A stretch of 64,000 bases of DNA, from assembly GCA_963920665.1 (NCBI GenBank), contig OY987271.1:7319350-7383349 (forward strand), given 5' to 3'. Each line of letters begins with the position of its first letter. Position 1 is the stretch's first letter. Under the pieces are notes generated by a model, which had not been told where the DNA came from, ran no database searches, and saw only the letters and a program-made list of their open reading frames with translations. Below, piece after piece: positions 1-13,245 of the stretch. The position numbers and the translations under genes are program-made. The DNA is from Straminergon stramineum (taxonomy: Eukaryota; Streptophyta; Bryopsida; Hypnales; Calliergonaceae).

Positions 1-3000
1 TGGTGCCATTTAGGGTAATTATATCTATTTGTTTTACAATCCGATTGTTGGTATACCTGATGATGATAATCTCCCAAGATAGGAAGTGCCGTATGACGCT
101 TTACCCTCTGACCTAACTCTTCCCTACGATTGTATCCGGAATGTATTCTTCGGAGTACTTGCGGAAGGTTTGGTATGTGGATAGGTGAAAAGCAGAGATG
201 AGTGATTTGACACGGGTTTCTGAGGGTTTGTTGTTTGTCTTGCGGTGATGATACCAAAGTGTTTCGGACTAGAGTTTCTGATCTGGGGTAGTAGCCAGAT
301 TTGAAGAAACCACTCTTGGCTGTCTGAGCAAGGTACTTGTCAGTCACTACAGTGAGGTAGTCTTAACGATGCACTTGTTGTCCCTTTGTGTGCTTCGTAT
401 GAGTCATTCTGAAGGCTTATGATGAAAACAATTGTCTGCTACTTATTGGATGGCCTTCGGTCAACTGACATAGATCTACCACCAAGAGCTGAGGCCTTCT
501 CTTTTCTTTGTTTTTCTCGTTGTATCTGTGAAAATGTGCAAGCGTAAACTCCTGCACATTACAAGAGTGTCAGTGCATGTTAAATCCCCTGCAGTTCAAA
601 CGCAAGGGTGCAGCCTCTGACCTTATCTTGAAGAAGTACCAGAATATTTCTCAGAATACAGTTCATAAAGCCATGCAGTCTAGACACTTTACACGTCGGA
701 ATTGGAATCACGGTCAGGTTCTCGTCTCTCGGTGTCACAATATTTCTGCCATCTTTGAACACGATGAACTGTAAATAACAGAGGAATTCTCGAACTACAG
801 TACCGGTGTTAAAGGTCGTATTCCCTTACATCACAATCCTACAGTGGAAACCTGTGCGGAGAATTTGTACCTGTGACTCTGAACGGTTCGATTTAAGAAT
901 CAGAGTATTTCTTGCTTCAGTAAAAACAGCCAACGGACCAATGTTGAAATAATCTCAGGAGTTGAGGACAAATGATGTGACTTATGAAAGCAGATACCAT
1001 GGAGTAAACAGTAGGCGTCGAAATCTTAACTCATATCGAAGCTAATTTGCGTATCCGCGGACTTTGAACTTTCTGAACTTCACAACCTCATTCCACTCTG
1101 ATTCCAGTTCATGTCCCTGTAGGTAGCATGACTGCATGAGGGGTTCTTAGAATAGGATCACTGCAACAAGTTTAGAGGGTTGGGCATTTCTTGGATGGTG
1201 GATGTGCTTTGCAAGGCCATTGTCGATGTTACCCGTAGTGAGTCACTGTAATAACTAAGATTGGAAGTAAAGACCGTGAGAAGTGGCAAAATTGCCAACA
1301 CTATGCAGCTTGCAAGAGCCCCATCTATTTGGAGGCCTATCCAGATTTTTTCTCCCCTGTGGCATTTTTTTTCCTCTTGTGTTGTGACCTCAAAATAGCC
1401 AACAATCCTATGACAAAGTAATCATGGCTCCACCAAGGTGTTGATTCAATTCCCAAGCTGTCCTCAAATAACACTCTTCATCATAAATAATGAGAAGAAA
1501 ATGTGCAAGTAGCCTCATTTGTCACAAAGGGCCTATGATAGCATTGGCATACTCAACCCTATACTATTCACTTGAAAAACAAGGGCCTACAGTAAGGCAC
1601 TCTACATTAAGTTTGTTCTACTCACTTGAAAAATCAGGGCCAGCAATAACGCACTCTACATTGAGTTTGAAGTAGTTGTATATTGAGTGCATTAAGGATG
1701 CCCTAAATTAATAATTTGATTAACAACAAGCAACTTTTATTTGGTATTCGAAAGAACAATGAACCATCCCATATCGAAGAGATTAAACTGTGGCTTTAGT
1801 AACACCCTTCTAACCGAAGATAAACATTACAAAAGCAATGATTGAAAAGACCAAATGTAAATCCTACTTGACTTTTGACTACCAAACCATAAGTGAACTA
1901 GAGGGTCATTTCTACAACAATTGTTGTAGTCATGATCATTGATCATGATGTCAGTTTTATTGAACATGTTATGTAAAGAATAAAGGATTTTAATATCCTA
2001 TACAAACCGTTGGCAGCATTAGAGAAGTATGTTTTGGTAAGGAATGTTTCATATCTTGATGTGGTCAACTTGACCAATCACATGAGATTTGGAGGACAAT
2101 TTTGATTTTTAAGGGGAAATAAATTATCCATCAACCACATAATTGTCCTTTGATCAGATGAATGTGTGCATTCTTCATTTCCACAAGAACCTTTTAAGTC
2201 ATACCTTAGACACTTTTCTTCTAATAGTGGTTAACTTCTGAACTTCAGTTATGACTTCTAAACTAGTGATGAACAACACATTTGAAACAAAAAAAGCAAA
2301 GAGTCAACTTTTAAAAGACCCAGATGAAGAATAGACTCACTCACGTTTAAACTACTGAACCAGGAGTGAACTACAAGAGCATCTTCACTACCATCAATGT
2401 ACATACTAACGTGGCCCTTGTTTTTGTCAATCACCTTGTTTCCTTCAAATAACTCACAATCCCATTTTCAGTTCCTCTCCAAGCCCAAGCGACCCGCTTC
2501 AGAGCTCGCTCAGTTCCACCAGTTTCAGGTACAATTCGATGAGAATAATTGGTTGCTGTTGATGTTATCTAGATGTTTGGTGAGTTTCAAGGGTCTGTTG
2601 CACTGTACATGTAAAGAGAAGAACTCTACTTGTTTTCTATTTATCATTTCTAAATTTATTTTTTTAATGATTGGCGTACATGTACATGTGTATGAGGTGG
2701 CCTGCTTGTGACTGAGTCTGGGTTTAATTTTATGCCAATATAATTCTCAACGATTATAAATTGATGTAACCGTATATCACGCTGAATTAATGACAGTATG
2801 GCTGCATTTTTTAGCTCATTAGAGAAATAACTCGCAGTGGATCCTCGTCTGTGAGTGACCTTATATACAACGTACATTATGAATCTGTGGGTAAATTGAT
2901 TGTGATCAGAGAATTCTCGTGTCTGAGTCTGAAGACGTTCAGGAGGGGCTGAGGTCTCTTCAAATTGAGAGTATCGAAATTGTTCACGCAACTGTAGCCA

Positions 3001-3344
3001 GTGCATTGAGCCCGTCTCAATTAGGATTTGAGTGTGTTACCAATTGCATTTGAACTGGGAGCCGTCTGTAGTGAAAATATATGGAGTTTTGAGGTGAATC
3101 TTGAATGTAGCAACGCCGATCGGGTTAGCAAACGAATCTGTAACAGGAAACAGGGGACACATTAGCAATGTGAGACTTGAAACATGGGAAACATTACATG
3201 ATCTGCTTGCCGAGGGACTGTGGGCAACGTAGTTCAGTATGTGACTCGAAAAATCAGTATTAGTTCTTCTTGGAGGCTCCAGTTGCTTCGTCACCCTGTT
3301 GCTGATGGCTTGTGATTTCAAGCAGCTGGCAGTGCGGCGTCACA
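1..3344. other. Intergenic, no gene recognised
   Basis: No open frame here shows a recognisable domain, a long uninterrupted exon or a plausible exon chain. The first 1.3 kb is less AT-rich than the sequence to its right and could hold a decayed gene or an untranslated region, but I see no protein signature. A perfect 17-base palindrome (CATGATCATTGATCATG) lies near 1931. The last few hundred bases are presumably the promoter and 5' leader of the multicopper oxidase gene that starts at 3345; no clear TATA box can be assigned. Confidence 0.6.
1562..1669. repeat. Two-copy tandem repeat, about 56-bp unit
   Basis: Two adjacent imperfect copies share the blocks TCACTTGAAAAA, AGGGCC and GCACTCTACATT in the same order. 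The second copy starts near 1615. No coding content is visible. Confidence 0.7.
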
Positions 3345-5801
3345 ATGAAGCTCACTGGGCTCTCACTCTTGTTCCTCGCATGGAGCCATTGCTGGCTACA
3401 ACAAATCCTCGGTGAAGCCGTTGAACCAGCTGGATCTATCTGCCAAGCCATGGCGCCATCGCCGAAGCTGGAAATGTTCGTTGACCAGTTGCCCAGATTG
3501 GAGAAAATCGATGTCTCGAACGGCAAGCAGCTCACTCTAGGAGCCTACAAAATTCAACAGGTGAGCAAGCAATCTGCCAGGTCTCTGTAAACATTCCGTC
3601 ACTTGCAACCGTGGCATAGTTAAGAAGAACGGCTGAAAATGAGTTCCAGATTCGAATTTTGTGTGTTCTTGTCTGTTCTTCAGCAAATGTGGTCTTCAAC
3701 AATTCTGTATTCTTCTCCAACATCCTGTGTTCTTCTTCAACACCTTGTATTCTTCTTGAATATCCTGTGTTCTTGAGCAGTAACCCCTGAGATCTAATTG
3801 AAACGTTGCAAAATCGTTCGAATTGAGCCAGACGGCAAGGACGCTCCGGAAGGCTTGTTTTCGTAACTATGCTTGCTGTGAGGTTGTGCAGAAATTGCAC
3901 AGGGACTTGCCAAACACGACGCTATATGCCTACGGCACATCGGCTTCAACAGCGACCTACCCAGGCCCAACTCTGGAAGCGATCCAGGACACCCCTACGC
4001 ACGTCCGCTGGGAGAATCACATCCGCGACTCGTCGCATATGTTCATCGTGGACACTACCGTGATGTGGGCGGATCCCCGACGCCACGGCGTGCCCGTCGT
4101 CACCCACCTCCACGGCGCAGCCGTCGCGAGCGCCTCCGACGGCCACCCTGAAGCTTGGTTCACCGCCTTTGAAGACCACGGTCCGACCTACACAAGCCAA
4201 AACTACACGTATCCAAATGCTCAGCAGCCCGCGATGCTGTTTTACCACGACCACACTATGGGCATCACGAGGTTGAACATCTTGGCTGGGCTGACAGGCC
4301 TGTACATCATCCGCCCGAAGACGACCCCACCGGTGTGGATGCCGACGAATCAATATGAAGTGACGCTGGTGCTGCAAGACAAGGCGATTTACAAGAATGG
4401 CTCCGTGAATTTCCCTACAGTCGGGCTGTCGATTGACAATCACCCCCAGTGGTGCCCGGAGTACTTCGGAGATGTGATACTCGTGAACGGGAAGGCGTGG
4501 CCCTATCTTGTAGTCAAGCCGCGGAAGTACCGGTTTCGGATGGTGAACGCCGCGAATGCGCGCTACTTCGAGCTTTCGCTCAGCAACGGAGCTGATTTCG
4601 TGCAAATTGGGAGCGATGGCGGACTCCTAGAGCATTCCGTGCATGCGCAGAGGCTCGTTGTTGGGCCTGCGGAGAGAGTGGACGTTGTGATCGATTTCTC
4701 GACTATGGCGGGTGCGAATGTCACGCTGCAGAACCTGGCGCTAGTGCCGTACCCGGATGGAGAGCCGGAGTTCACTCCGGAAACCACGCGCAGTGTCATG
4801 CAATTCAAAGTGTTAAAGGTGGGATCGGAGCACCTGCAACATTCAGTTCGATCCGAGCTGAATGCCATTCAAACCATTCAATATTTAGGATATCCCAGTT
4901 GGCATTCAGCTCGATCGCTTAGAGGATGATCTGACGCACTCAACAACTTGCTCCTCTTTCATTTGCTTGTCGAAAACATTTCATTTACTTTACGAGAATT
5001 TAGGGTTTAGGGTTTTAGGGAATTACGGCAGCGTCATGCAATTCCAAGTATCACTGGTGGGATTGGAGCACCTGCATGCTTAGAATGATCTGACGCATCT
5101 TGTCGAAAACATGTTTTATCTTGATCAAGAATTATATACGGGTATACGGGTTTTGGAAATTACGGTATAGGTGTTTTGCGATTTTCACGTTTCCTTCGTG
5201 GTTCTGTGCTGTGTAGGTCGACGATTCGCCAACTTCCTCACCGCCCATCCCTGACGTGCTTCGCGCACTAGACCCCAAGCAAAATCTCACGGGCGCGCAC
5301 GCGCGCACTCTCACCATGATCGAGCGAGCCGACGCGGACGATTTCCCCACAGGATCCCTCCTGTCGAATCTCACCTGGACTGACCCAGTAACAGAGACCC
5401 CTTACCTCGGCGCCACAGAGGTTTGGGAGTTCATCAACCTCACCCCCGACGCTCACCCCATTCACATCCACCTCGTCAAGTTCAAGGTCCTGAATTTGCA
5501 AAAATTCAACCAAACCTTGTTCCAGGAGAGGGGGTGTCATCATTTCGACGACAACGGAGGCCCTTGGAGTTGTATTCGTGACGATCCTGTGGCACCCATG
5601 GCTTACCATGTCGGGTGGAAGGACACAGTTACGGCGTTGCCAGGGTTCGTGACGCGCTTGGTGGTGAAATGGAGCTCGGATTCTGGCGATGGCAAGTTCC
5701 CGTTTGACGCCACTGCAGCGCCCGGGTACCTGTGGCACTGCCATATTCTGGATCACGAGGACAACGCCATGATGCGACCCATTCAGGTGGTAATGGTGTA
5801 G
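3345..5801 (+). CDS. LPR1/LPR2-like multicopper oxidase (ferroxidase)
   Basis: Three exons: 3345-3560, 3892-4818 and 5217-5801, both introns phase 0, giving 575 aa. The start at 3345 yields a hydrophobic signal peptide (about residues 1-24), so the product should enter the secretory pathway. Copper ligands are all visible: HLHG at 144-147, YHDH at 190-193, HPIHIH at 461-466 and HCHILDHEDNAMM at 554-567, with Met566 as the likely type-1 axial ligand. The order and spacing of blocks such as YFGDVI-VNGKAWP, KYRFR and EVWEFINLT match Arabidopsis LOW PHOSPHATE ROOT1/2, which are ER/apoplastic Fe(II) oxidases in root responses to phosphate shortage; that role here is inferred from the family. CotA/bilirubin-oxidase-like enzymes are the nearest alternative. 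The exons are GC-rich compared with the surroundings, and intron 2 carries a duplicated copy of the exon-2 end. Confidence 0.9.
4792..5076 (+). repeat. Direct duplication of the exon 2 / intron 2 junction of the LPR-like gene
   Basis: Positions 4792-4840 (end of exon 2 with its splice donor) recur at 5028-5076 inside intron 2. Both share GTCATGCAATTC, GGTGGGAT and GGAGCACCTGCA. Similarity goes on downstream in both copies (GATCTGACGCA, TTGTCGAAAACAT and GGAATTACGG/GGAAATTACGG), so the duplicated unit was about 240 bp and has since diverged. The second copy keeps a GT donor-like site. Confidence 0.85.
4999..5020 (+). repeat. Interstitial telomere-like repeat
   Basis: Three consecutive plant-type telomere units (TTTAGGG, TTTAGGG, TTTTAGGG) lie inside intron 2 of the LPR-like gene, just before the second copy of the duplicated segment. 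Confidence 0.8.
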
Positions 5802-8800
5802 TGGTTTTGTTGCGCAGGTGTGGACGCCATACATAGCTGGGAAGAGGGAATGGAAAGCTGCGAGGCTCGTGTTTGGAGTCGCAGCATCGTGTACATCTTT
5901 TGTTGATACGGAGTATTTGTATAATGTCCGGTAGTTGCCATTTTTGTCCACCTCCGCTGTCGCTGCAGAAGGAATGGTGACTTGAGCTGACTTCTTTCAA
6001 TGTGCTAACTAAAGTGGATTGCATGAGGTTTGTATTGAAGTTTACAGTTCTCAATTTGATGAATTTTTGACCCTATAGCGCCGAATAACTCATGTCTACA
6101 TTGTCACAGCTGCGAAATGTTGTGTCCATATTTTGACTGCTAGATAATGTACAGTACACTACAGTAAGATCTAGTTGCAAGTGTCTAGATCTGGATGTGT
6201 CATAATCCAAATTGTCTATTGCATGTAATGTGCTACAATTTGTAGTGGGTGCATGTTACACTAATCAAGTGACAAAGTAGTGCTCACCACTACTGTAGTT
6301 GGAACGCAGTTCGAGCAAAGCCACAAATGAAATTATGAACAAATGCAACAACTGTGTTACTGGTTGTATTCGTTTAATTCAAAAGTGAAAGAGGGTGTGC
6401 CACATAGTTACATTCCCAAATCCCCACACTTCATTACCAAACTCAAAATAACGTGCAAATGCCATGTACTAGGTTCAACACTCGTATTTTTTTTTCGTTG
6501 CAAAATTTTCAGAGAATTGGCGGTTTGTAGTCGCCCGCTTTCAACCCAAGCTGAAGGACTTGCTGCTTCATCTCCTAAGTGCGCTTATTTGGGTTCAGAC
6601 TTTAGAGAATCTCTGGCAAATCCTATGTCAATATCGTCATTTCAATACCAACATTTAACTTTCGAAATGACCGTTTTCCTCTAGCAAGGACTAGTGTCAC
6701 TTTGCCAGATTATTGAACGAAAAGTTAACACTCAATTTCGAGTCTGCAATATGTGTTAACTTAATTTACGACTAAGAGGGCAGTCAATATGATTGTGGAG
6801 CTAAAACTGGACACATCAGCATTGACCAGTCAGCTTCATTAGCTAGCATTGTGTATGATCGTCAGGGTGTTCAATTTGGTGATCATTTTTTTCAATCTCT
6901 CCGATCCGTAAACGTGTGCTCTCCTGTTCGAGATTGCATTTCTTTCGGCTTGATCCCAGATGTTAGTCTCACTGTGTCTGATTAGTCATGCGTTGATAAT
7001 TTCATGGCAACGTGAACTGACAATACCTTTCAACAGGGAGTTCTTGCAATGGGAACTTGGGATTGTGAAGTTCTAACAGCAAAACCTGACGGCATTGCAA
7101 TCTTTGAGCCTGACATCACACAAGTTTTAAACAATGTCTCTCAGTACTGAATTACTGATGTGATATCCAACACCAGTGGCCTGGCTCTTGATGCTCAAAT
7201 ATGTGATAATTGTGCCAACATTGCTGTAAATTCCAAATGCATTTTTCGGACAGGCCAGCCAAGAAACCAGCACTCCAGCCATCGTCTCTGGCCAGTCACC
7301 AAGTTGTTTCTGCAGTTTCAATCCCCAAGGGTACATTCACACGAAGAGGCAGGAAATGCCAACCCTAATCAGCACCCTTGTAAAAGAAAATCCAGATTCT
7401 TTTTTTACACAATCTGGAGCTCACGTATAAATAATGGTGGGAGGTATGAATATCAGTCTTTGGAGTCTTCTAATTTGGTCGTCATCCCCAATGGTGAAAA
7501 AGTTTGAGTTCTAAGAGCTGCAAAAGAATTCGCCAAATCACATTCTTCAAGGACTTTGAACACAATCCTTGACAGAAAATATTTTCTAGGGGATCTACTA
7601 GCTAGTTGGATGTCCAATTGCTTCTCCTACTCATCTTGTACCTGGTTACCTACTTTCGTAGAGGAGTCCCAATCTAGAGTGTGAGCTCTATTGGTCTGAA
7701 TCATTCCTCATAGAAGTAACATGTTATTTGTCCTCATTTTTAAGTGTTAGGCTCATGACCGGGATTCATCAGTACAGTACATGAGCTTGAGTACGCAAGT
7801 ATTTGAATGTTTTTTTAGTGGTTTTGAGGGCGGTGGCGCCACACCTTCAATGCCAGCCTCGTATTGAGTTATAAATGATCTTGAACACTTGAATTCTGTG
7901 GGATTACACGTGGGGATCTATGGAGTGAATTTCTTCTTAGAATTGATTAAGTTGTCTACAGAGTTTCATGATTAGTTCCTTTCATAAAATCAGTGCCCAA
8001 CTTTTCCAGGAAATTCCTTTGTGCACAATGTGAAACATCAATTTGGTTACTGCCAAGGCTAAAGACACAATATTTTTGCATCAATGGGCTCCTGTGGAGC
8101 ATCTGAAAATCTGAAGCTATAACAGCAAGCCCATAAGAATTTCTTAAATTCTGCCTGGGTATATTATTCAAAGACGTTCACATGAGTTTTGGAATGAAAA
8201 CTAGATCATGAGCTGCACCATTCAGTTGAAACTAGTGTAAGCCAATCTAGTGGTACAAATTCTTCAATTTTTTAACAGAGAATATGAGCCATTCCGTCCT
8301 ATGCCCCCTCCTACAAAGTAAGGAAACTCAGACTCCACCTTACGGCCTTGTCCACAGTTGCCTTTATGTTAGTGAAGACTCTCAATGGAAGAGGCAAATT
8401 AACCCTAAACCACCCAGCAGTAAAGATGCTCATCCAAAACGTAGAAAAGCAGCATTTGTTGCATTCAAAAGCTTTACTGAAGTGAGCCATTGGCATTGAT
8501 CTCACGAACAGAATGAGAATGTAGGCAGTTGATAGAAGTCACAATATGCGTGAAACTGCTCCGAATTCACGTGATAAAATGTTGGATTACCGGAAAGTTG
8601 GAGGAGTTAATTGACAACTGCAAGCTATCCACCCATTTCAGTTTGTAAGTCACAGATGACGGTGACATAAAATTCATAATTTAGTATGTCTTATGGAAGC
8701 GACGTGAGCAACCATAATTTCTCCATTTACGTACTCACACGTTCAGGATAGAGTCTGAGTGGACTATCACACATTGCAATGATCACAAGCTTCGAGCCTG

Positions 8801-9199
8801 CAAGGACAAAGTTGGGGCTTGCGATTAAATGTGGTCAAAAGAAACGGACTGGCAGCCAATGTTGTTGTAAAAGTGCGGAATTTGAATTTCATATTCTTGT
8901 ACTCAAAATAGATGGAACTGAGGGTTGTCACCAACCCCTTTTTTTTTACTTTTTGAGAAAGTGCCAGGATGGCAATCACTTAAAACTTGGTGAAGCATTG
9001 TATTTCTACATTCATTCATCTTTTGGACCAAAAAACACTTTTCAGTCATATTCATCCACTTTTTCATCCAAATTTGGCAAATTCATCCACATTTTAATTA
9101 GAAATGAAAATTTTTTGGTGAAAAAAGATTACTTTTATTTGGAAAAAAGTGCACATTTATTTTGAAATGGTGCAATTTGGCCCCATGGTACCCAAAAAA
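5802..9199. other. Intergenic, AT-rich, no gene recognised
   Basis: The first few hundred bases are presumably the 3' untranslated region of the LPR-like gene. Beyond that, the open frames are short and carry no recognisable motif. A small hairpin (AGATCTAG, 10-base loop, CTAGATCT) lies near 6168. A segment from about 8920 with GGTTGTCACCAACCCC is inverted relative to 9200-9218, which hints at another small foldback element left of the MITE at 9200. Confidence 0.55.
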
Positions 9200-9545
9200 A
9201 AGGGTTGGTGGTCACACCTTCTTCTCTCCCATGCAGTCAATCTTTAGGGAATGAGGATGTGGCACTCTCTCCTTGCATTGCAATGGGCCCATCCTCTAAA
9301 GATTGAGAAATTTTTTTCTTCTCTTCTAAAGGTGAAGAATGGACATGAAGATTGAGAAACTGTGAAGATTGAGAAGCCATAGAGATCAAAGACTAACAAG
9401 TTGTGTCCATTCTCATTCTTCGCACAGTGAAAAGGGGAGTTGCACCTTCTTCATGGAGAAAGGCTCCTACTGGTTCCTCTTTTCACTCCATACCTTCTCA
9501 TTCTACATAGAAGTTTCATTCTCAGAGGAGGTGTGACAACCCTTC
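9200..9545. mobile_element. MITE-like foldback element, related to the one at 25.7 kb
   Basis: The ends are imperfect inverted repeats: left AGGGTTGGTGGTCACACC and, reversed, right AAGGGTTGTCACACCTCC. The right end (CATTCTACATAGAAGTTTC then AGAGGAGG) closely parallels the right end of the element at 25729-26092 (CATTCTCCATAGAAATTTT then AGAGGAAC), and the sizes are alike, so both probably belong to one family. No clear target-site duplication is visible and there is no coding capacity. Confidence 0.5.
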
Positions 9546-12500
9546 CTTCAATCCAACAGTCTCAAAATACCAATTAGCCAATCTAAGAGCCAACAAGGGA
9601 AGAATGAAACCAAAAAACATCCTAATATCTTGCAAACAGTGTCATAACTACTGGAAACATGACCTACATTGACAAGTGAAGTAACCACTAGCTAAACCGT
9701 AACTAGTCTAATTTAATTGATCATGTGATTCTTCTCATGCATCATTTATTCATTTATTTATTTTTGGAACAAATGCAAGCCCCAGTGCATTAAAGATCTC
9801 ATGGGTCATTTCCCCAGTCTAAACAAACCACGTTTCCACTACTCCATTGTTTCCATGCATACAATCTACTTCGGTACACTGGTCCACAGAACATTATTTT
9901 TTGTGATTCATGGTTTCTTCCGCAATAGTATTTTGAATATTTTGCAACTTTCCTCCATCTTTATCTGACGCGCACTACAACACGATCTCTTACAAAAGAA
10001 TTACAAAGAACGCAGTCTATATCACCGACAATAAAGTTCCGTATCAGTTCTTCGTAAAGTCAAGTAGTGACAATAATTTTTTAACTCAATTTTAGTCCTT
10101 GGAAGTAGTTGGAATCCTTTTGCTGGAGTAGGTATATGAACAGGAAATTTTTTCTTCAATGCCACTGGAAGAAAGTCGTCCTCAAGATTCTCGTGCAGAT
10201 CTCTTCGGTTGGCAAGCATAATTTGCATGGAATCCTGCCAAACTCCTTCCTTCCCGTCTTTGGGAGTACTACTACTTTGAAATCTCATGGACTTCAAATT
10301 ACTAAAGGACTATGAGCACCCATCATCACCACTTATTGTAAAAAACTCTAAACTTGTTTGAAAATTGGATAAAAGGAATAAAGAATGTGTGTTTCTTTGA
10401 ATGTACAAAACAACCTTGAATAGCCTTGTGTGGAAGCTGTGCACTTTGGCTAGAAAATAGAGAGATATTCACTTTCAAAGGTCATATGAGTAGAGTATCA
10501 ATTGAATGTGATTTGTGTAGACTAGGGAAATGACCAAAAAGAAGAAACATATGACTAGTTGTGGGTCTTCTTATGGTCATTGCCTTGGACTAAGCATACC
10601 ATGTTTCTACTAGTGGAAGATCATAAATCAATATCCTACATGAAGGTCAGATTCAACCTAAATTAAGAAGTGTTTGTCAAAAAGTGCCACATGACATCCA
10701 GTGATTGGTGCAAGGTGAAGTGGACTTCTTAAAATCTAATATGGAAATTCCATTTTGGCACCTCTCTATCAAATGTGACCTTTTTGTATGGTAGTAGGGT
10801 CTTCCTTAATCATTTTTTTAAGAATTTGATAAGTACCAAATTGGTTGATTCACAAAATGATCTTGTTCAATGACTAATGAATACATAAGAAATTATGTAA
10901 TATTAACATAGGTTAGCAAAGGAATGTGGCAACATAGAATTTAAGCTTTACAAACCTTAGTAACTATATAGTTTTATTGATAATTAGAAAATAAATTATT
11001 ATAAATTATATATAGTAGTATAGTATATTTTTGTATAAATTTGGAAATTTATTGAATTTTTATTTTACTTAATTTTCATATCATTGAACTATTGTATTAA
11101 TATTACATCATCATAATGATTATAAGGGAATTTTGAAGGGAAAAATGAAATTCTTCTAAAATTAAAGAAAGATGTTTGTATGGATATTTCCTACAAATAT
11201 TTGCATAAAATTTTGAAATTTTTTCATTATTTTTTTTTCAATATAAGAATTATTAAAAGCAAGAAATTTTAATTTAGAAATTGACCAATCAAAAAATTTA
11301 ATCATTCGCAATTGAAAGTTAGTGTGTGTGATTGAGATTGCATAAGAATACAATTTTGATTACACATGACAAAATTTCCAATTATATATATATAAATCAA
11401 GAAAGTATGTATACTCAATATTATACTAGACAAACTTCATATATACAGAGACGAAGGCAATGGTGTGAAAGTGGGCAAGAGACAAGGGGAACGTTTACAC
11501 AAAAGATCATAAGAATGCTCATTATGCTCTACAATAGATTTTCATCATGAATGTCAAATGAAATAATTGGATGATATTTCTTTGAGATGAAAACATGATG
11601 AATTTTGTGACTAAGAGTCATGACAAAGATCGTGGCACTACATACTTTATATTTACTAGCACAGACTTGTTGCAATGTAACATTGAACTTAGGAGCATAT
11701 GGACTAGATAGCCAGTCGACTCAGCCTTACAAAAACCAAATGAAAAAAACATTCCGAGTAACAGGATGAAATGAAACAATCAGGAATGAAAACATGAACA
11801 TATTTGTGACAACGGGTCGTGACAGATCACATGACAATGTGTAATTAATATAATAGATATAGAGAGATATATAATTCAAAATTCTATGTTAAAATACACA
11901 GTTTATATCTTCGTACCCTCCACTGGACCCTACCGATGCTATACAGTACTGTTGTACATATATAATTTAAATTTGATAACACCGGCTCTTCTGTCCATTA
12001 CTTGGCCAGCGTGTCCGATCAGAGATTCATCGGCGGCAGCACCAGCATCAGCACCAACAGCACCGAGCAACTTGCTATCCAGATAATGCACAATGAACAT
12101 AAAAATATATTTCTTCTTTCATTCATTCGTGCGTCGAAAGCGGCATCTTCAGTTGTTCGTGAACTGAAGGAAGTTAATAAGTTATTTTCATTACTTACAG
12201 GATTGAAGTTGCGTCATCGTCATCATCTGATCATCAACACGGCAGTCCAGTTGCAGCCCAGATGGACGGACATTCCGTTGAGTGAGGATCACAATTGTCT
12301 CACCGAGAATTTGTGAAATGCTGAGTGTTCTCAGTCAGTTCCACGAAAAATCAAAATTAAATCAAAACAATCATCAGAACTTACACAACTGATCATCAAA
12401 TGCAATTGGTGGATAAGCCGACGGAGGCAACTCATGCACTCAACTGATATTCAGCGCTATCTACAGTAACTTAGTGTGCCCATACCGGAAATTCTGTGCA

Positions 12501-13245
12501 ATTGTATGGTAAGTTGAAAAACTTGGGATAACTTAGAGCATGGCCACCGAAGCGCATCAGAAATGACACGTCGAAATGGTTGTTGTGGGCTCTAGCTGTG
12601 GGAGGAGCTCAAACCCCCAGCGTTAGGCGTTGGGATTCCACATGATTGTTGATTTAGGAGCCGTGTGGTGGTTTCTTCCTTGTGCTTTTCATCGGTGAAT
12701 TGTTACTTACTTGTTGCTACATGATGTTTTCTTTGGCATATTCAGACAAAGACTGAAGAATGATGGATTCTCTTCAATCTACGGTGTTGTGTCACCAAAG
12801 AGGTTTTCAACTATTGAGTGGCCAATCTGTTTTACTTAGTGGCCACTTTGTTGGAAGAGGAACCACGGGTTGTAAATTTTGCCAAGGATCCACTAGGCTA
12901 GGAGGTGTTGTAGCTGTGCCTAGTGAGCTTGGGTGGCCATGCTCTTGGAGCACCCTCACTCAAGCACACCCAATGTGGTCTCCACAACTCCTAGCACGCC
13001 CTTGCGGAAACTTGTGCTCCATTGTTACTCTCCCAGCAACATAATCAAGTGTCACCAACTCTTCAAAAATGACCTAGCCATTCAACAATTGAGGGCCTTT
13101 TTTTGCCATAGAAGCAAAGTTTGGAGGATCTAGACCTCCTCTTTGCTTTGTTTTGCCCAACAACAAATTTTGATGCCCCAAAGTGCCACATGCTCAAACA
13201 AACATGAATAGTAGGATGAAAATGATCAACTCCGTGTTCCTCTAG
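9546..13245. other. Intergenic, mostly very AT-rich, no gene recognised
   Basis: No convincing exon was found. Around 11550-11850 two segments share the order GATGAAAACATGA or AATGAAAACATGA, TTTGTGAC, GTCATGAC or GTCGTGAC, suggesting an old direct duplication. A locally GC-richer stretch at 12000-12320 has an open frame without an ATG and without recognisable domains. The segment 12760-13050 is also less AT-rich and non-repetitive, again without a recognisable product. Confidence 0.5.

Noticed and set aside
3532..3900. Minus-strand 122-aa frame over the first LPR intron
   Set aside because: It is antisense to the well-supported oxidase gene, has low-complexity repeats (EEHRMLEKNTE-like) and no domain.
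3946..4605. 219-aa minus-strand frame opposite LPR exon 2
   Set aside because: Shadow of a GC-rich coding exon; the plus-strand frame carries the copper-binding motifs.
5268..5951. 227-aa minus-strand frame opposite LPR exon 3
   Set aside because: Same reason: shadow frame with no recognisable motif.
12002..12316. 104-aa frame in a GC-richer patch
   Set aside because: It lacks an ATG start and any known domain, and no flanking exons could be joined to it.
12760..13044. 94-aa plus-strand frame
   Set aside because: No conserved motif, and it ends just before a transposon; composition alone is not enough to call a gene.
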